From: Symsagittifera roscoffensis
Lineage: Eukaryota > Xenacoelomorpha > Acoela > Convolutidae
Length of the DNA stretch: 64,000 nt
Direction of reading: 5' to 3'
Assembly (NCBI RefSeq): GCF_963678635.1
Contig: NC_087064.1
Coordinates: 55,190,338 to 55,254,337, forward strand
Shown: positions 10,080 through 23,199 of the stretch, piece by piece
Layout of the letters: each line of letters opens with the position of its first letter
How positions within the stretch are numbered: the first letter of the stretch is position 1
Translations under genes and position numbers: made by a program
The notes under the pieces: model-generated
The model's database searches: none
Told to the model about the DNA's origin: nothing
Seen by the model: only the letters and a program-made list of their open reading frames with translations

Positions 10080-12200
10080 CCGAGTTGGGCTCAAGTCGAG
10101 GTAATTTCTGAGCCGAACGCGTGCGAGTGCACTAGCCGGGTGGTCAAAGGTTCCGTATGCCGTCCTTACGGTCACGACTCGAGTAGTCCCATCTCGTCCA
10201 GGATGTTCTGCTGTGACTCGTCCCAAAGGCCATATTCCTCACAGCGTCAGATCTTTCAAAATCCAGACTACATCTCCCCTTTTTAGCGGTTTTTCTGCGA
10301 AGTTCCATTTTGTTCGCTTCAATGAGGTCGGTAAACATTCCTTTTGTATTCTTCGCCAGATTTGGCTGAGTAGTTGTTGTTGTTGATATCAATTTTCAGA
10401 AGGGAGTGATAGCCGATCATCAAAAGTTCCGGGTGGTAGGTTGCTGAAAGGACGTTGAATTAAAAAGAGAATCGGGGTGATTGGTTCTTCATTGTCTGTG
10501 ATATCGGCAACGTTTGTCAGACGTTTTGAGTTTAACATTGTTTCTGTTTCCGTGAGAATGATATAAATAGGTCCAGCGTAAGCTTTTTAGAGCCAAGAAT
10601 AATTAAAAACGTGCGTTTGGCGATCTGGATTAATCGCTCCCAGGCCCCACAAAAATGAGGACCATAAGGCAGGTTGAATTTCAATTCAATTTCCTTCACT
10701 GCTAGCTTGGTTTCAATTTTGTTCTTATCTAGTTCTTTCAGGCATTTCTTGAGCTCCTTGCTAGCTCTACAAAAGTCTTACCATTGTCACTATAAATTGT
10801 TTTAGGGCTACTTCTTCTGGCTGTAAAGCGGGAAATGAATTAAGAAAGGTTTCAGTATTCAAATCTGGGCAAGACTCCAATTGAGCTGCTCTAGTTGTCA
10901 GGCAGTTGAAGATGTTAGCGTAAAGTTTCTCTGTTTTCTTTCTGTTTTTAATGAAGAATGGTCTGAAGAAAACTACTCCTGTGCTGATGAAAGAGTAGTG
11001 AGTATTTTTCTGTGGAAATCTTGAACTTCGTAGGGGTGCCGTTTTTGGCTGGAGGTTTTGTTCATCGAACCGTCTGCATATAAAACATTTAAACCGTACA
11101 CTGCATAGAGCCAGTCATATACCAAAATGTAGTAGCGTTGCCGTATAAAGGGTTTGACAATATTGATGTACACAAATTTGGTGTGCGTGTTCAAGGTACA
11201 ACTTTGTTATTGTATTTTTCATGTCCAATATTATTGGAAATTTCGCATATTCTTTCATGCAAGGTGCAAACGCAAGACGACTCCGAGCTCCTAGAACAGT
11301 CTTTTGGTCCAACAAGGGATTCAGTTGAATCAATTTGTACTTTTTGTCAATTTTGTTTGTGTTTTCCAATTTTCGATAGTATCAGGAAGCAACTGAGCCT
11401 GAAAAACTCTAATTGCGTAAAGCTTAGCTTTTTCAATATCCGCGATGTTGCATCGTGCATTTTCGTCACTGGAAGATGGGTTTTGATTGTTTTTTTTTGA
11501 GAACCTAAGTTGTAGTTTGGAAATGAAACTCATGACTGTAGTAAGTTTTAAAATCAGCTTGTTTGATGTAGAAAATTGTTAATGTCGAAAATTGGCTCAT
11601 TTAGAGACAATTCCTTATGCTTGGTCTGTCTTTGAAAACCCGCAGCAACCACAATTGTTACAAGCGAAGTATTATTCTGCCACAGATGCCTAGGTTGTTA
11701 CAAGAAGGCTGGAGGTGTACGCCATTTCTCAATAATTTCCCTGGGTTCAAGACTCTCGAGTACCGTGATCTGCAGGATTCAGATTAATTGGAATGTGATG
11801 CCAATGTAGTTGATGATCCATTGTTGAGATTTCAGTTTGTTGACAGAAACAGTCGATTTGCCACACATATTTTTCGCTGTTTCGTTGATTTTATCCAATC
11901 GAGTACCACCTGACTGTCTGTCGAGAAATGTAAACAGCTGTTCTGTTGAAATGAAGTTCTTTGGACGCAATTTACAAAAAGCGTGCTCCAGGTTTTGCAG
12001 CTTCTAGTTCAAGTTTTGGTACACTCAGTTGTTCAAAAGGCGCAACCTTGTTTTCGCCAATCAAAAACTTAATTTCAATGACTGTTTCTTCTGCATTATG
12101 CATTCGCAAGAACAGGACTGCGGCCATTACGATGAGTGAAGCGTCTGTAAATGCGTGTATTTCCAAAATTCTGGAGTTACAGATGATTTTCAAGTGCTGT
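10080..12200 (-). mobile_element. BEL/Pao retrotransposon pol remnant (RNase H and integrase)
   Basis: Frames on the minus strand, read from 12193 downward, give a BEL/Pao-type RNase H (an FTDAS motif, then the lysine/VAP and PKLELEAA motifs at 12193-11972). Next come the RNase H-integrase linker and zinc-binding region (about 11370-11000), the integrase core with a SDNG motif (about 10787) and the WERL glutamate motif (about 10636). Last is the C-terminal module with a WPLGRV core (about 10210). The pieces lie in different frames with stops, so the copy is dead. No LTRs could be paired for it. Confidence 0.8.
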
Positions 12201-12944
12201 GCGAATGACTTTTCTTTAATCTAATGTTGACGATAACTGCTACTTCAAGAAATATGATTGCTTTCCATTCCATTTTTCTTCAAGTGAAAACCAGTGAAAA
12301 GTTTTTTGTTTTTTTGGCAAGATGATCCCTACAATTTCAGTTTGGCAATTTTTCGGCTGAAACTTAAGCTATTCCTGCCATTTTAATCCAGCAAAGAAGC
12401 GTTTTGTTCGTACTTAGCAAAATATCTTCGACCCTCTGGATCTCTACGACCAGCTGATAATCAACTGTGATTCTATTTTTTTAGCTTGCTATTTTCAACG
12501 AATCTAGCTTTTTATGGATGATGATTTCCAGTGGCTCGTCATGCGTGTCTGGTTTCATCAAGAATTTTGAATTTCGAAAGATTTTTTTTTGCTTTTTTGT
12601 ACTTTCTTGTTACTACGCGTCCATGATATGCTCAGTACGTATGAATTGCTCCAAATTGTTCCCTTCTCCAAGTCAATTGGGCAAAATTTGTTCGTTGTTT
12701 GAGCTTTTTGATGCTGGAAGTGTCGATGGAAAGGATTGCTGAATGGAAACTTTGACTGCGTTCTGTGAGGATATGAAGCGATTATTTCCTTCATCACTTC
12801 TCAGGTAAAAAATTTGGCAAGTGCTTGCGACTGGTTCCAATCCGAAAAACTCCCAGAGGGACACACTACACGCTAAGAGTAAAGGCAATTATTTTTTGAT
12901 CGGGGACAAAATTTAAGTGAAAAAATGTTACCAGTTCTTGGGAA
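12201..12944. other. Unassigned DNA upstream of the BEL/Pao remnant
   Basis: More of the BEL/Pao RT could be expected here on the minus strand, but I found no convincing RT motif. Small ORFs lack recognisable features. Confidence 0.3.
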
Positions 12945-13155
12945 CCAATTTTATGGCATTTTAGTTATCACAATTTGGCCATTGACAAATTTAAAACCAC
13001 CTTAACTGACAAAATGGTCGCAGTTGAAATATTACTTTTGAGCTTGAAGTTTCAAAAAATTTAACAGTAAAAAAAACCTGGAAAATTGCTAAAACAAAAA
13101 AAATATCCGAAAAAAAAACCAATTATTCCGTCGCATTTTTCGAAAGTCGGAACAA
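12945..13155 (+). repeat. Diverged 3' portion of the hairpin-ended repeat family
   Basis: It resembles the last ~200 bp of the copies at 17562-18644, including the terminal 'tcgaaagtcggaaca' end and the preceding A-rich tract, but with many changes and no 5' half. Confidence 0.55.
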
Positions 13156-13436
13156 AAAGAAAGACAGAAAAAATTTTTCCTTAGCAATGCGATCAATCGG
13201 CAGAAAAAATTGGTCGGCTTGAATTTGTTGACTTTTGTTGCAAGTTATTGCGAGTTGTTTCGTTACCATATATTTTAAGAGTTTCACTCTTAGCAAGGAA
13301 AAAGGAAACAGAAAAGGGAAATAGCTCTGACCCATGGTGTGTTTCTATATTCGTTTTTTTTTGTTAAACCATTATTTCATTTATCTCATTGACTTAGATT
13401 ACGACACCATCGCAAAAAGTTTGTTCAGTTTTTGCA

Positions 13437-13975
13437 TTAATCACTGTGGTAGGATTTTAGTGTGGTACTTGCAGAGCACCCGCCAAATTTGTTATGAGGG
13501 TATTTTATCGAGGGAATGTGAATTATAAAGGATCCCTCGAAAGTATATAAGGGGCCTCCCTCATCGCCCAAACATGTATTTGAAGCCGAGTAAGTGCAAA
13601 TCTGGTCTTCCCTGCAGTCGGAAAAGCCGAAAATTGGATCCAGTTTCATATCAGTTTGGAACAGATGTGCCTCTTTAAGAAGATCTGGATAATGCACTGC
13701 TGTTTTGTTGGTTGTTCCGAGACCGCATGTGCCCAGTCGCGTATTCACTGCTACTGGTGATTGGCAAAGCCTGGCAATTCTGTACTTTGAAATTGGGTCA
13801 CATCTTGAAATTTTGAGAAGGGCGAGGTCTTTGAATCTTGTCCCGGACAGGAAACTTGAATGAAAGAACCAAAGTAAACAAAATTCAGTTGTAGTTTGTA
13901 GTTTTTATTGTCTGTAGTTTGAGGTTTGACGCCCTCAGGGATTCGACTCCTCGCCACCCAAAATCCCCCCTTTGA
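13437..13975 (-). pseudogene. Chymotrypsin-fold serine protease homolog remnant
   Basis: Minus-strand frames recreate a trypsin-like protein in pieces. An LGGEE activation-type N-terminus lies near 13964. A segment around the catalytic Asp (KDLALLKIS, about 13830-13800) follows, then a CGLGT motif, a Cys-rich stretch, and GDEGGPLY at about 13568-13548. The usual GDSGGP nucleophile serine is Glu here. The distance from the N-terminus to the Asp segment is only about half the usual ~85-90 residues, and I see no catalytic His block, so an internal part is missing. A stop and frame change lie between the N-terminal piece and the rest. It is paralogous to the locus at 51262-52536. It is most likely a pseudogene of an inactive serine protease homolog. 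Confidence 0.7.
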
Positions 13976-15269
13976 TACTGTTTTACATCCATTTTGGATG
14001 CAAACATATTCTTAATCTGCAAAAAAAAATGACGCTATCTTTCTGCTAACCTGCCACAAAGTGTCCAAAAATGGCCTTTTTGACCTAGGGCTTCTTGGAA
14101 ATGTAATAAAATAGGGCCTTAATATGCTGGAAGTTCGAAAAACAATTTAGCCGACCTTAAAAAATACTTTAATTTGCCTCAATTTAGAAAACTCAATATG
14201 AAAAGCAAAGAAAAAACACAATATGGTTTTGTTTTTTGAATTCAGTGCTTTGAAAAAAATGATCTAGTATGCAAATTATCAAAAGCTATACAGTGCCTAA
14301 ACAAAATCAAACTTAGCCCAAACAAATATTCTATTTTCTAGAAAGTGTAAAAAAACACGGCTTGAAATTGATTTTTGCCCTGAGGCCAAAAACTGAATGT
14401 ATTCTTTAACTTACTCGTGTGGGATGATAATTTTGGAGAAGGCAAACCGGTTTTGTTTGAGTAAAGCAGCAGACTTCTCAAAACGACCAACATACGCCCT
14501 TGCTTCTCCTGGGAAATAAAGAAAATATCAAAAATGCAACAACATGGGTAAAAATAATTGCTAAATTAGACAATAGAAAAGAAAGAAATGTGAAACTTCT
14601 TACTAAAGATCCTCTCAAATCGTAATATTTCTAAATAAAAAGAGACAAAATCAAAAACTGCTTTAAATTTACCTTATTTTTGTGCTGTTTGTTTTGCAAA
14701 ATGCGGAATTAGTTTTTACCCTGAAATTTGAATTGCTCCTTTTCGGCTTCATTTTTTTGATCAACCCGTAAACAAAAACAGATACTTTTGAACATTTGGC
14801 GGGTTATTAGTCGAACTAAATTTTGAAAAAACTAGTTTAGTCGAAAGTTAGTAGAAGCAGTTTTTAGAGCATTTTCTTTTCACATAAAACCGGTCTACTT
14901 CAGTTGCCATACAAAAAAATCACCATTATTTATTTTTTTAAACTTTTTACATTTCAGATTTTATTCTTTTTGCTTGCTTTTTTGATATCAGCACTGTAAA
15001 CTGTAAACACAAGATTGACTTGTTCGTGAACTAATTCGTCGCGGAATTCTGTTTTATAACTAAGCAGATGACTGTGCCACCAAGCTTTTGATTTCCAAAA
15101 CAATTTCTGGCAGTATTTGAGAAGCAGTTGTGTATTTATGAAATCAATTAATAAATCATTCCCATATAAAACGCCTAACCAAAACTTTATTGTCAGTGGA
15201 ATTCAAAGACTGTGATAAATTTTTCCTTTATTTTCACTTTCATGTTTATGAAAATTTTTGCTATAATTT
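13976..15269. other. AT-rich non-coding stretch
   Basis: No ORF with family resemblance and no clear repeat. It may include upstream exons or promoter of the 13437-13975 protease locus, but none could be shown. Confidence 0.4.
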
Positions 15270-15960
15270 CTACTTCAGTCAACTTTCCCGGCTCGAAGGG
15301 CTCACTTTATGTTTTGACCGTGCTCGACCAAAGTTCGGTGTGACCAAAACAAAATGCTCGATAGTGCTTGACCCAAGCAAGATATATTTCGACCGTGATC
15401 GACCGAAAAAACGTGCTCAACCGTGCTCGACCCAGGCAACATATTATTCAAGCATACTCGCTCGAATTCGGGTACGTTTCAACGTTGAAACAACAAAAAT
15501 TATTTAAATTTCAACGTTATATTTCCTAGTTTTCGGGTAACTTTTTTTGTTGCTTTTTATCAGATTGAAATGATTAGAGTTATCTGCAATTTAAAAGATG
15601 TGTAGAGATGAGTTATTCTTGAGCTTTTTTCCATTTTTTGCAATACTGTTTTGCTATTGGAGTCGGCAATATATTTTTTAAATGTTGATATTTGGAGGAC
15701 ATTTTTTATGACTCCGAATTACCGCGGTGGAACAATAGATATTTTACTACCGTTCTCGACCGTGCTCGTGCTCGATTGTGCTTGGCCATTCTGGAGGTAT
15801 GTTTTGACCGTGTTGGGCCGTGCTCGTGGTATGTTTCGACAACCACGCTCAAGGTAGTTTTCGAATTTGAGCTTGAACCAAACCTTCTTTGTTGGTCAGG
15901 CACTGACATGTGCTCGAATTCGAAAGTCGAAACATCAAATGAGCAGCTCGACCCGGGTTA
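15270..15960 (-). repeat. Inverted, diverged copy of the GTGCTCGA repeat family
   Basis: Rich in 'gaccgtgctcga' type words and, at about 15560-15720, the reverse complement of the 'atctctacacagcattt...gataaaaa' and 'ctccaaacatca' blocks of the repeats at 25932-28225. Short ORFs here are products of the repeat words. Confidence 0.65.
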
Positions 15961-17561
15961 TTAGCTTCGGAGTAAACATTATTAACTATCGCGATGTTTA
16001 ACTTTACACAACGCAATTTTTGACAAAATTTTTATACCCTGGCTGTACGCTTGCAGTTCTATCCCATACAAATTTTCGTAAAAAATGTTAATCGAATGTT
16101 CTAATTGATAACTGTATGAGTACCATTCTCTCTTAATGAAAATAAAAGGAGGCAATGGGAATAGTATAAAAAAACTTTTTTGCATGCAAAATTTTTGTCA
16201 ATAGGGTAATCTAGACGAGTTATAAATCACTGTAATTTTCTAAACATTAACAAAGCTGGCGCATCTCCTAATGCAGATTATTAGTAAAAATTTTGCCATT
16301 CATAAATTGCTTGGTAAAATTTGTCATTAAAAAGTCAAGAAAATTATTGGTCAAATTTAAAAGGTCAACACAAAATTTTAATTATTCGTTTTTGCCGAAA
16401 AATGCTAGCCATACAATCATCATTAGTGGTCATACGTTTTCATTATAGAAGAATGCTACTCCATTATTTTCCATATAATGCAGAAGGCTAGCCAAATAGT
16501 TTTAATAAGTAACTTAACGCAACAATCATTCGAGAAGATCATTGATAAAAATTCAAAGCGAATCTCAAAGTATTAATTATTTACTTTAATGAGAAAACCG
16601 CAGTCATAAATTCCCCATTAGTGATCATATATTCTTTTGTGTGGCCACTTATCAGGAAAAACGCTACTATAACAATTTACATGCAATGCAGAAGGCCAGG
16701 TCTTTTTACCAATTTCGTAACGCAACGCAACGTAACTGAAAAGCACTGGATGACTTTGCAGCTTTTGTCAACCTGTCTATAAATAAAAAACAAAAATTTT
16801 GACTTGTTTTTGAAAAATTGGGCATACAGCGCAAAAATTATTGCCCTAATTGGGTCTTTATAGGATTTTTATGAGCGACCAGAAAATGTATCTGGCTGAA
16901 CTATTAAAAGTCGATCAAATTTATGCTCAAATATGACCCCTCCACTCCCACGAGGAAACTCCACGCCCTCGAGAGGGCAAAGTTACAATTGTCTGTGTTT
17001 TGGAATTATTTTGTAACAATTCACGGAACAGAGTAAAGGAAACTTTTTTTTTTGGAGTTTTCGCTGTCTCAATTTAGTGAAACTTCCTTTAAAACTAGTT
17101 AGTTAAAAAAGAGAGGACTTTATAAACCTTCTTGCTGGTGAAAAAAAACTAGAACCAGGCAATTACTTCAGGAGGAGCGGGCTTATAACTTGATCTACTG
17201 ACTTATGTTGTTGAGCTTGTACACACAGCTGGCAGATGTCATGAACCAATGAGAGCCAACGACCACTGCGCCACAATGCCTCTCAGGATGTGCATGACCA
17301 AGCGCTGAAACTATAGTCACCGCAATTAAACTAGAAGTTTTCTCTCAGTCAATTACCAGTCCAAGAAAAAAAGAAGAAAAAACGTTCTACTTGTTCCCTG
17401 TAATTTAAAAGTAGATGTGTGATATGGCTCAAAGCAGACAGCTATCCTGCGCCGTGAAATTGTATAAACAACTACGTTTTTCTAATAAGCAAAAGTACGA
17501 AAGACAAAGCTTCCAAAAATGTTGTAAATGGTTAACAATTCAATGGTTTTCAAAATAAAAC
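15961..17561. other. AT-rich non-coding stretch
   Basis: I see no gene or long repeat. 'gcagaaggc(t/c)ag' words recur near 16480 and 16690 in a diverged local duplication (about 16430-16510 and 16620-16700). Confidence 0.4.
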
Positions 17562-18072
17562 AAGACTGCTCGTATCAGGGCGAAGCCCTGAATGTTCCGA
17601 CTGCCTTTTAAGGTTTTATGGAGCAGTAATAACATTTAAAAATCAAAGGTAATAAAAAAAAATGTTTTTTTTTTTTTTTAAAATTTGAAATTTTTTATGA
17701 AAATCATCCTCCCACACGCCATTTAAAGTACAAAAAGATAGATTTAGCTCCTTCTTACCAATCAATTATGGCAAATAAGCTTCTTTTAACCAATTTGGAA
17801 CGATTTAAAGACTGATTAACTCTCCGCTTTCGCGTTAATAGCGCGAAATTATCGCGCGTTAATTGTCCCAAATTGGGCAAAATGGCAATCTTTAAACCCC
17901 CATAACTTAACGAAAAATGATCACAGGTGAAATATCTTTTCAAATTTGAGCTCAAGACAACAATACCTTTGGTCAAAAATGGCTAGTTAAAAAGTCGAAA
18001 TTTGTCTGAAGAAAAAAAAACCCACCCCGAGCACAAATATTCCGTTACTTTCGTATCGAAAGTCGGAACAAT
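17562..18072 (+). mobile_element. Hairpin-ended repeat, copy 1
   Basis: About 511 bp from 'aagactgctcgta' to 'gtcggaacaat'. A 17-nt hairpin 'tcagggcgaagccctga' lies about 15 bp from the left end, and a second, 'actttcgtatcgaaagt', about 8 bp from the right end. A central block holds CG-rich inverted words ('cgcgttaatagcgcg' and 'atcgcgcgttaatt'). No conserved ORF. It is non-autonomous, and the superfamily is unknown to me. Confidence 0.75.
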
Positions 18073-18116
18073 GAGTAGAAACCTGTTTTATTTCTATTGT
18101 TGGTAAAGTTTCTAAC

Positions 18117-18644
18117 AAGACTGCTCGTATCAGGGCAAAGCCCTGAATGTTCCGACCGCCTTTTCAGGTTTTATGTAGTAGTAATAACATTAAAAAATTA
18201 AATGTAATTAAATAATATGAAATTTTTTTTTCTAAAATTTGAAATTTTTATGAAAATCATCTTCCCACACGCCATTTAAAATTCAAAAAGATAGATTTAG
18301 CTCTTGTAAGAAATCAATTATGGCAAATAAGCTTCTTTCAACCAATTTGGAACGATTTTAAGACGGATTAACTCTCCGCTTACGCGTTAATAGCGCAAAA
18401 TTATCGCGCGTTAATTGTCCCAAATTGCCCAAAATGACAATCTTTAAACCCCCATAATTTTATCAAAATTAATCACAGGTAAAATATCTTTTCAAATTTA
18501 AGCTCAGGACAACAATACCTTTTGAATGATAAAAAAAAATTCCGTCAAAAATGGCTAGTTAAAAAGTCGAAATTTGTCTGAAGAAAAAAAAACCCACCCC
18601 GAGCACAAATATTCCGTTACTTTCGTATCGAAAGTCGGAACAAT
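18117..18644 (+). mobile_element. Hairpin-ended repeat, copy 2
   Basis: Same structure and orientation as copy 1, separated from it by 44 bp. The left hairpin carries one loop change, the right one is unchanged. Close spacing suggests tandem insertion or local duplication. Confidence 0.75.
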
Positions 18645-19189
18645 AATTAGTGATATATTTAAATGTCTATGTTTTAAAAATGAACCTGGAAGAAATTTCC
18701 GCAGATTGTATTTGAAGTTAAGGCTTTCAACTTACTAAATTGCTCTAAATATCATTGATTGAATTGTTTCTAATTTTCATCTAAAATCTGCATGAAAAGC
18801 AATCAAGACATGTTTCAGCGATAAAAGAAAACAATTTAAAATATCATTTAAAATGTATGATCTCTGAATCGTAAGTTCAGAGAACTTGAAACGTTAGGTG
18901 AACAATTTTGAAGCAAAATTAATGGCTTCATTTTTAACGACAGAAAATCTTTGAACTGGTATGATTATCAAAAAAAACCTGAAATTGATTCAAACTAAGA
19001 AACAGAGTTGTAGCGTTTTTTTTCTGAACAAGTTTTGATAGTGGAAGTGTATTGAAAACAGACCTTCGATTATGATCGATTAAATTCGAAATTCGCCGAA
19101 AAAGATTATTTAACTATTTTCATGCACATCACCACAACAATCAAATATATATTCCTGTAGGCGCTGGTAAATAATTTTATTATTCCGAC
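18645..19189. other. Unassigned DNA between hairpin-ended repeats
   Basis: AT-rich, no ORF or repeat recognised. Confidence 0.4.
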
Positions 19190-19707
19190 TTTCGATACGA
19201 AAGTAACGGAATATTTGTGCTGGGGGTGGGTTTTTTTTTCTTCAGACAAATTTCGACTTTTTAACTAGCCATTTTTGACAGAATTTTTTTTATCATTCGA
19301 AAAGTATTGTTGTCGTGAGCTTAAATTTGAAAAGATATTTTACCTGTGATCATTTTTGGTAAAGTTATGGGGGTTTAAAGATTGCCATTTTGTCGGCCAA
19401 TTTGGGACAATTAACGCGCGATAATTTCGCGCTATTAACGCGTAAGCGGAGAGTTAATCCGTCCTAAAATCGTTCCAAATTGGTTGAAAGAAGCTTATTT
19501 GCCATAATTGATTTCTTACAAGAGCTAAATCTATCTTTTTGAATTTTAAATGACGTGTGGGGGGATGATTTTCATAAAAATTTCAAATTTTAGAAAAAAA
19601 ATTTCAATTTGTTTCAATTCATTCAACTTCTTAAATGTTATTACTGCTCCATAATTATTAAAAGGCGGTCGGAACATTCAGGGCTTCGCCCTGGTACGAG
19701 CAGTCTT
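19190..19707 (-). mobile_element. Hairpin-ended repeat, copy 3 (inverted)
   Basis: Reverse-orientation copy. The 'actttcgatacgaaagt' hairpin comes first and the 'tcagggcttcgccctg' hairpin last. With copy 2 it forms an inverted pair about 0.55 kb apart. Confidence 0.75.
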
Positions 19708-21933
19708 GTTTCAGTTTAATTTACCCATAAACTCTAAACACCTCGCTTGTAGATATATATCGATCATTAAAGTCGCTCTGCCTGAAATTCTCAGGATATT
19801 TGACCTGGTCCTCAAATCATCTCTTGAAGCCACAAGATAAACCAAATACACGGAGAACACGATTGTTTTTTTTAACCAAATTTAATGCTGATGTTTTAGC
19901 CGAATAAACGTCTATGACTAAATAGAACTTTTGTGAAAAGGTTTTGAGGTGGTAAAACAGTTCGCCACTTCACCAAGTCATGGAACGATTTTGTAAATGG
20001 AAACTAAATACAGCATGAGAGTCCTTGTAGCGCTTTCTTCTTGATATACCCCTCAATGCAGCGTGCACTCTAGTTTCGAACTAAATTCAGAAAAATCTGG
20101 ACAAAATTTTGCGTGTTGATGAAGTCAAAAGCAAAAAAGATTAGAAAACTTATCTAGCATGCTCAATATACAAATTGACAACAAAAAAAAACAAATTTAA
20201 ACTGTTTTTCTCAGAACACCAATAAGTTAAAATATAAAAACTACCCGCACTCAGTAAATGGAGAAAAAATTCGGTTATATTACAATTATAATTATACTTT
20301 TATCAAAATTAAAATTAAATATAAGCGCCAAATTTAGATGTTTAACCTATTCATAATATAGTATAATGATAACATTTTTCATGACATTATAATAAACTTA
20401 ATCAATTATAATTGATTAATTTTTTTCCTGAAAATCTCTTATAACCTTTTCTAGTCTATTATAAGGTATTATAATTGATTTTAATACTTTTTTCTGTCAG
20501 AAATCTTTTAAATCGAGATGTCTTGTCACTCTTTGGTTCATCTGAATACAAAGTATCACCACGAAACAAAACTTTCATAGAGATACCTTTATATGAGTTG
20601 AAAGAATCCCTCGGTAGGTGAAATATAATTTTTGAATATATATATCATGAAATTAAAGGAGTATATATTTTTGGTGGTCAAAGAAACTTAAAATGTACAT
20701 CATGAAACAACTATAATCAAGAAAAAATGAAGAAAAAAAAACGTTATAAACTTGAATTTATTTGACTTTTGTTAAAATCAATTTTCCCACTTCTACGAAA
20801 AGCATAAAATATAAGCAATTAATGATCAAGGTTGAAGACAAAATGCGCAAACAAAGGGATTATAAACAATTATACTCGATTATAATGGATCTTTTCTGCA
20901 AAACAAATGAATTAGAAATTTGGATAAAAATAATCGATTATAATCGAAAATAACCTATATTTGATTTTAAAAAGAGAATTCATGATCGATTATTAGCTGG
21001 GTAAAATGAATTTTTCTCAATTTTTGTAAGTTTGGTACTAAAATCAAATTATAATCGATTATTAACGCTCGAAACTGGAGACGGGTACTAGTACACAACA
21101 GAAATTGAAGTGTAGGTTTTGTCAGAGATCAGTTGCAGACGGGCATTAAATTCTAGTACAATAAGTTTTTATCGGGGTTCTTAGACACAAAACGAAAATT
21201 TCTGCAAATGATGAGAATAAAGATTGCAAAGCTCCACAGAGAAAATCTAAATTTAGATCGGAAATAAATAGAATTTTGGATGACAGCGAGAAAATTTATA
21301 ACGAACAAGGAAACAGCCAAAACAACGGTGTTCAGCTTCAAAAAGGCGACAATTTTAGGTTATTTTGAAAACAGTATTTGATATAAGATATTTAAGCAAT
21401 TGAACTGATCACCAAATTATGGAAAACTTAGTCCGTTTCTCTTACTAATCAGACATACGTTGTCAATTTAGCATCTGATACGAGCGCTTTAAAATTAGGT
21501 CTGGATCTACTGCAAAAAACTTAAAAAAGTCTAATAAAAAATGAAAAAAGTAAAAAGACGAGACGAAAGTATTTACGTTTTGAGTGTTTTCACAACTTAC
21601 GAATTCCAGAAAACTCTAACAATATAATTGAAAAGTCACACAAATATGGATGAAAGCAATTTTCAACACAAAAAAGAAAAAACATCAAAAATTGACACAC
21701 GGAATAGATAATTAGACAATATTTTAAGAAATCTACAATTTTAAGAAAACAGGCGAGCGAAATAGTTTTTGTTTCATAAGTTTTCAAACTAGAATGTAGC
21801 ATATTGTTATATGAATAAGACATTTTCAGTAAAATCATGTAGGTATTTCTAGAGGTTTATTCCTGCACGATAATTTTAGTAACTTTGTTGTTCATTTTTT
21901 TGTCCTCGAAAAAAATTAGTAACACATATCTTT
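19708..21933. other. AT-rich non-coding DNA with ATAATCGATTATAAT words
   Basis: No gene seen. From about 20400 to 21070 the palindromic word 'ataatcgattataat' and its degenerate forms recur many times, as they also do at 48300-49180. Confidence 0.5.
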
Positions 21934-22417
21934 ATTGTTCTTACTTTCATAACGAAAGTAACGGAATATTTGTGCTCGAGATTTTTTTTCTTCAGACAAA
22001 TTTCGACTTTTTAACTAGCCATTTGTGACGCCATTTTTAATATCATTCATAAAATATTGTTGTCCGGAGCTCAAATTTGAAGAGATATTTTGCCTGTGAT
22101 CATTTTTCGTAAAGTTATGGGGGTTTAAATATTGCCATTTGACCAATTTGGGACAATTAACGCGCGATATTGTCTTAGAAATTGTTCCAAAATGGTTCGA
22201 GGAAGCTTATATGTCATAATTGATTTTTTAATATGAGCAAAATTTATCACTTTGTCCTTATTATGGCGTGTTGGGGAATGTTTTCACAAAAAATCTCAAA
22301 CTCATTTAAAAAAATTAAATTTTTTTATTACATTTAAATTTTTCAAGTTATTGCTGCTCCATAGAACTCAAAAGGCAGTTGAAACATTAAGGGCTTTGCC
22401 CTGATACGAGCAGTCTT
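21934..22417 (-). mobile_element. Hairpin-ended repeat, copy 4 (inverted, diverged)
   Basis: Shorter and more diverged reverse copy. Both terminal hairpins are recognisable but carry mismatches, and the CG-rich centre has a deletion. Confidence 0.7.
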
Positions 22418-23199
22418 CCTACCCTATTATTTATTATTTTCATGCATACAGTGTAACTGTTTTCCAATTCAATAGAGAGTTTTTGTAGAGTTTCTCTTTC
22501 CATTTCGCTAAAAATTAAAATCTTGAGCCGGTTCGACCAAATTACTCTCCAGCGGAACATGTGAACAGGCATGTTGCATTTTGGCGATTATTCGAATCGT
22601 TACTTTTAGAAATAACACATAAAAAACTCTTGGTAATATGCTCAGTTCGGTATAAATAATTCTAGTTTTTTTGATCACTGAGTTTATGAGATATTCTCAA
22701 ATAACGCATAAATTGAACCTAATAAACAAAAACAAGAAGAGCGATGTCAAAAGTAAATGCTAAAAAAAACGTCCAAATTGAAGCTTTCAAAAAATATTTT
22801 TAAATCTTACATAGCCTTGTGATCAATGTCATCATTTTACTATGAGAAACAACGGCCACTCATACGACCCCTGGCTTGTTCTTCTTCGTTTGAGCGCTAA
22901 GTCTCTTAAGATTACTCATCGGTTTTAAATGATTGAGGTTTAATCTGAAAGCTTAAATGAAAAAAATAAGCAAATGAAGTAAGATGATAAATAATGAAAT
23001 ATAAAACAGACATAAATAGTTGAAATGAACTATTCATTGAGATTCGATTGAGAAGACTAATTTTGACAAGAACCTTTTTTGTCCCTGAAGCCGTCCACGA
23101 CTTTGCTTGACTAAAAAAAACATTTTGCGATTCTGCGCATCTCAGAAACAATATGTTGCGATTTTGCGCGTCCAAACAGATTTGCGCGATTTCGGTTCG
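22418..23199. other. Non-coding stretch
   Basis: No gene recognised. At the right end (about 23120-23200) 'ttgcgattttgcg' words repeat. Confidence 0.4.

Noticed and set aside
17755-17976. 73-aa minus-strand ORF in hairpin-ended repeat copy 1
   Set aside because: The frame is interrupted in the other copies, so it is not a conserved gene of the family.
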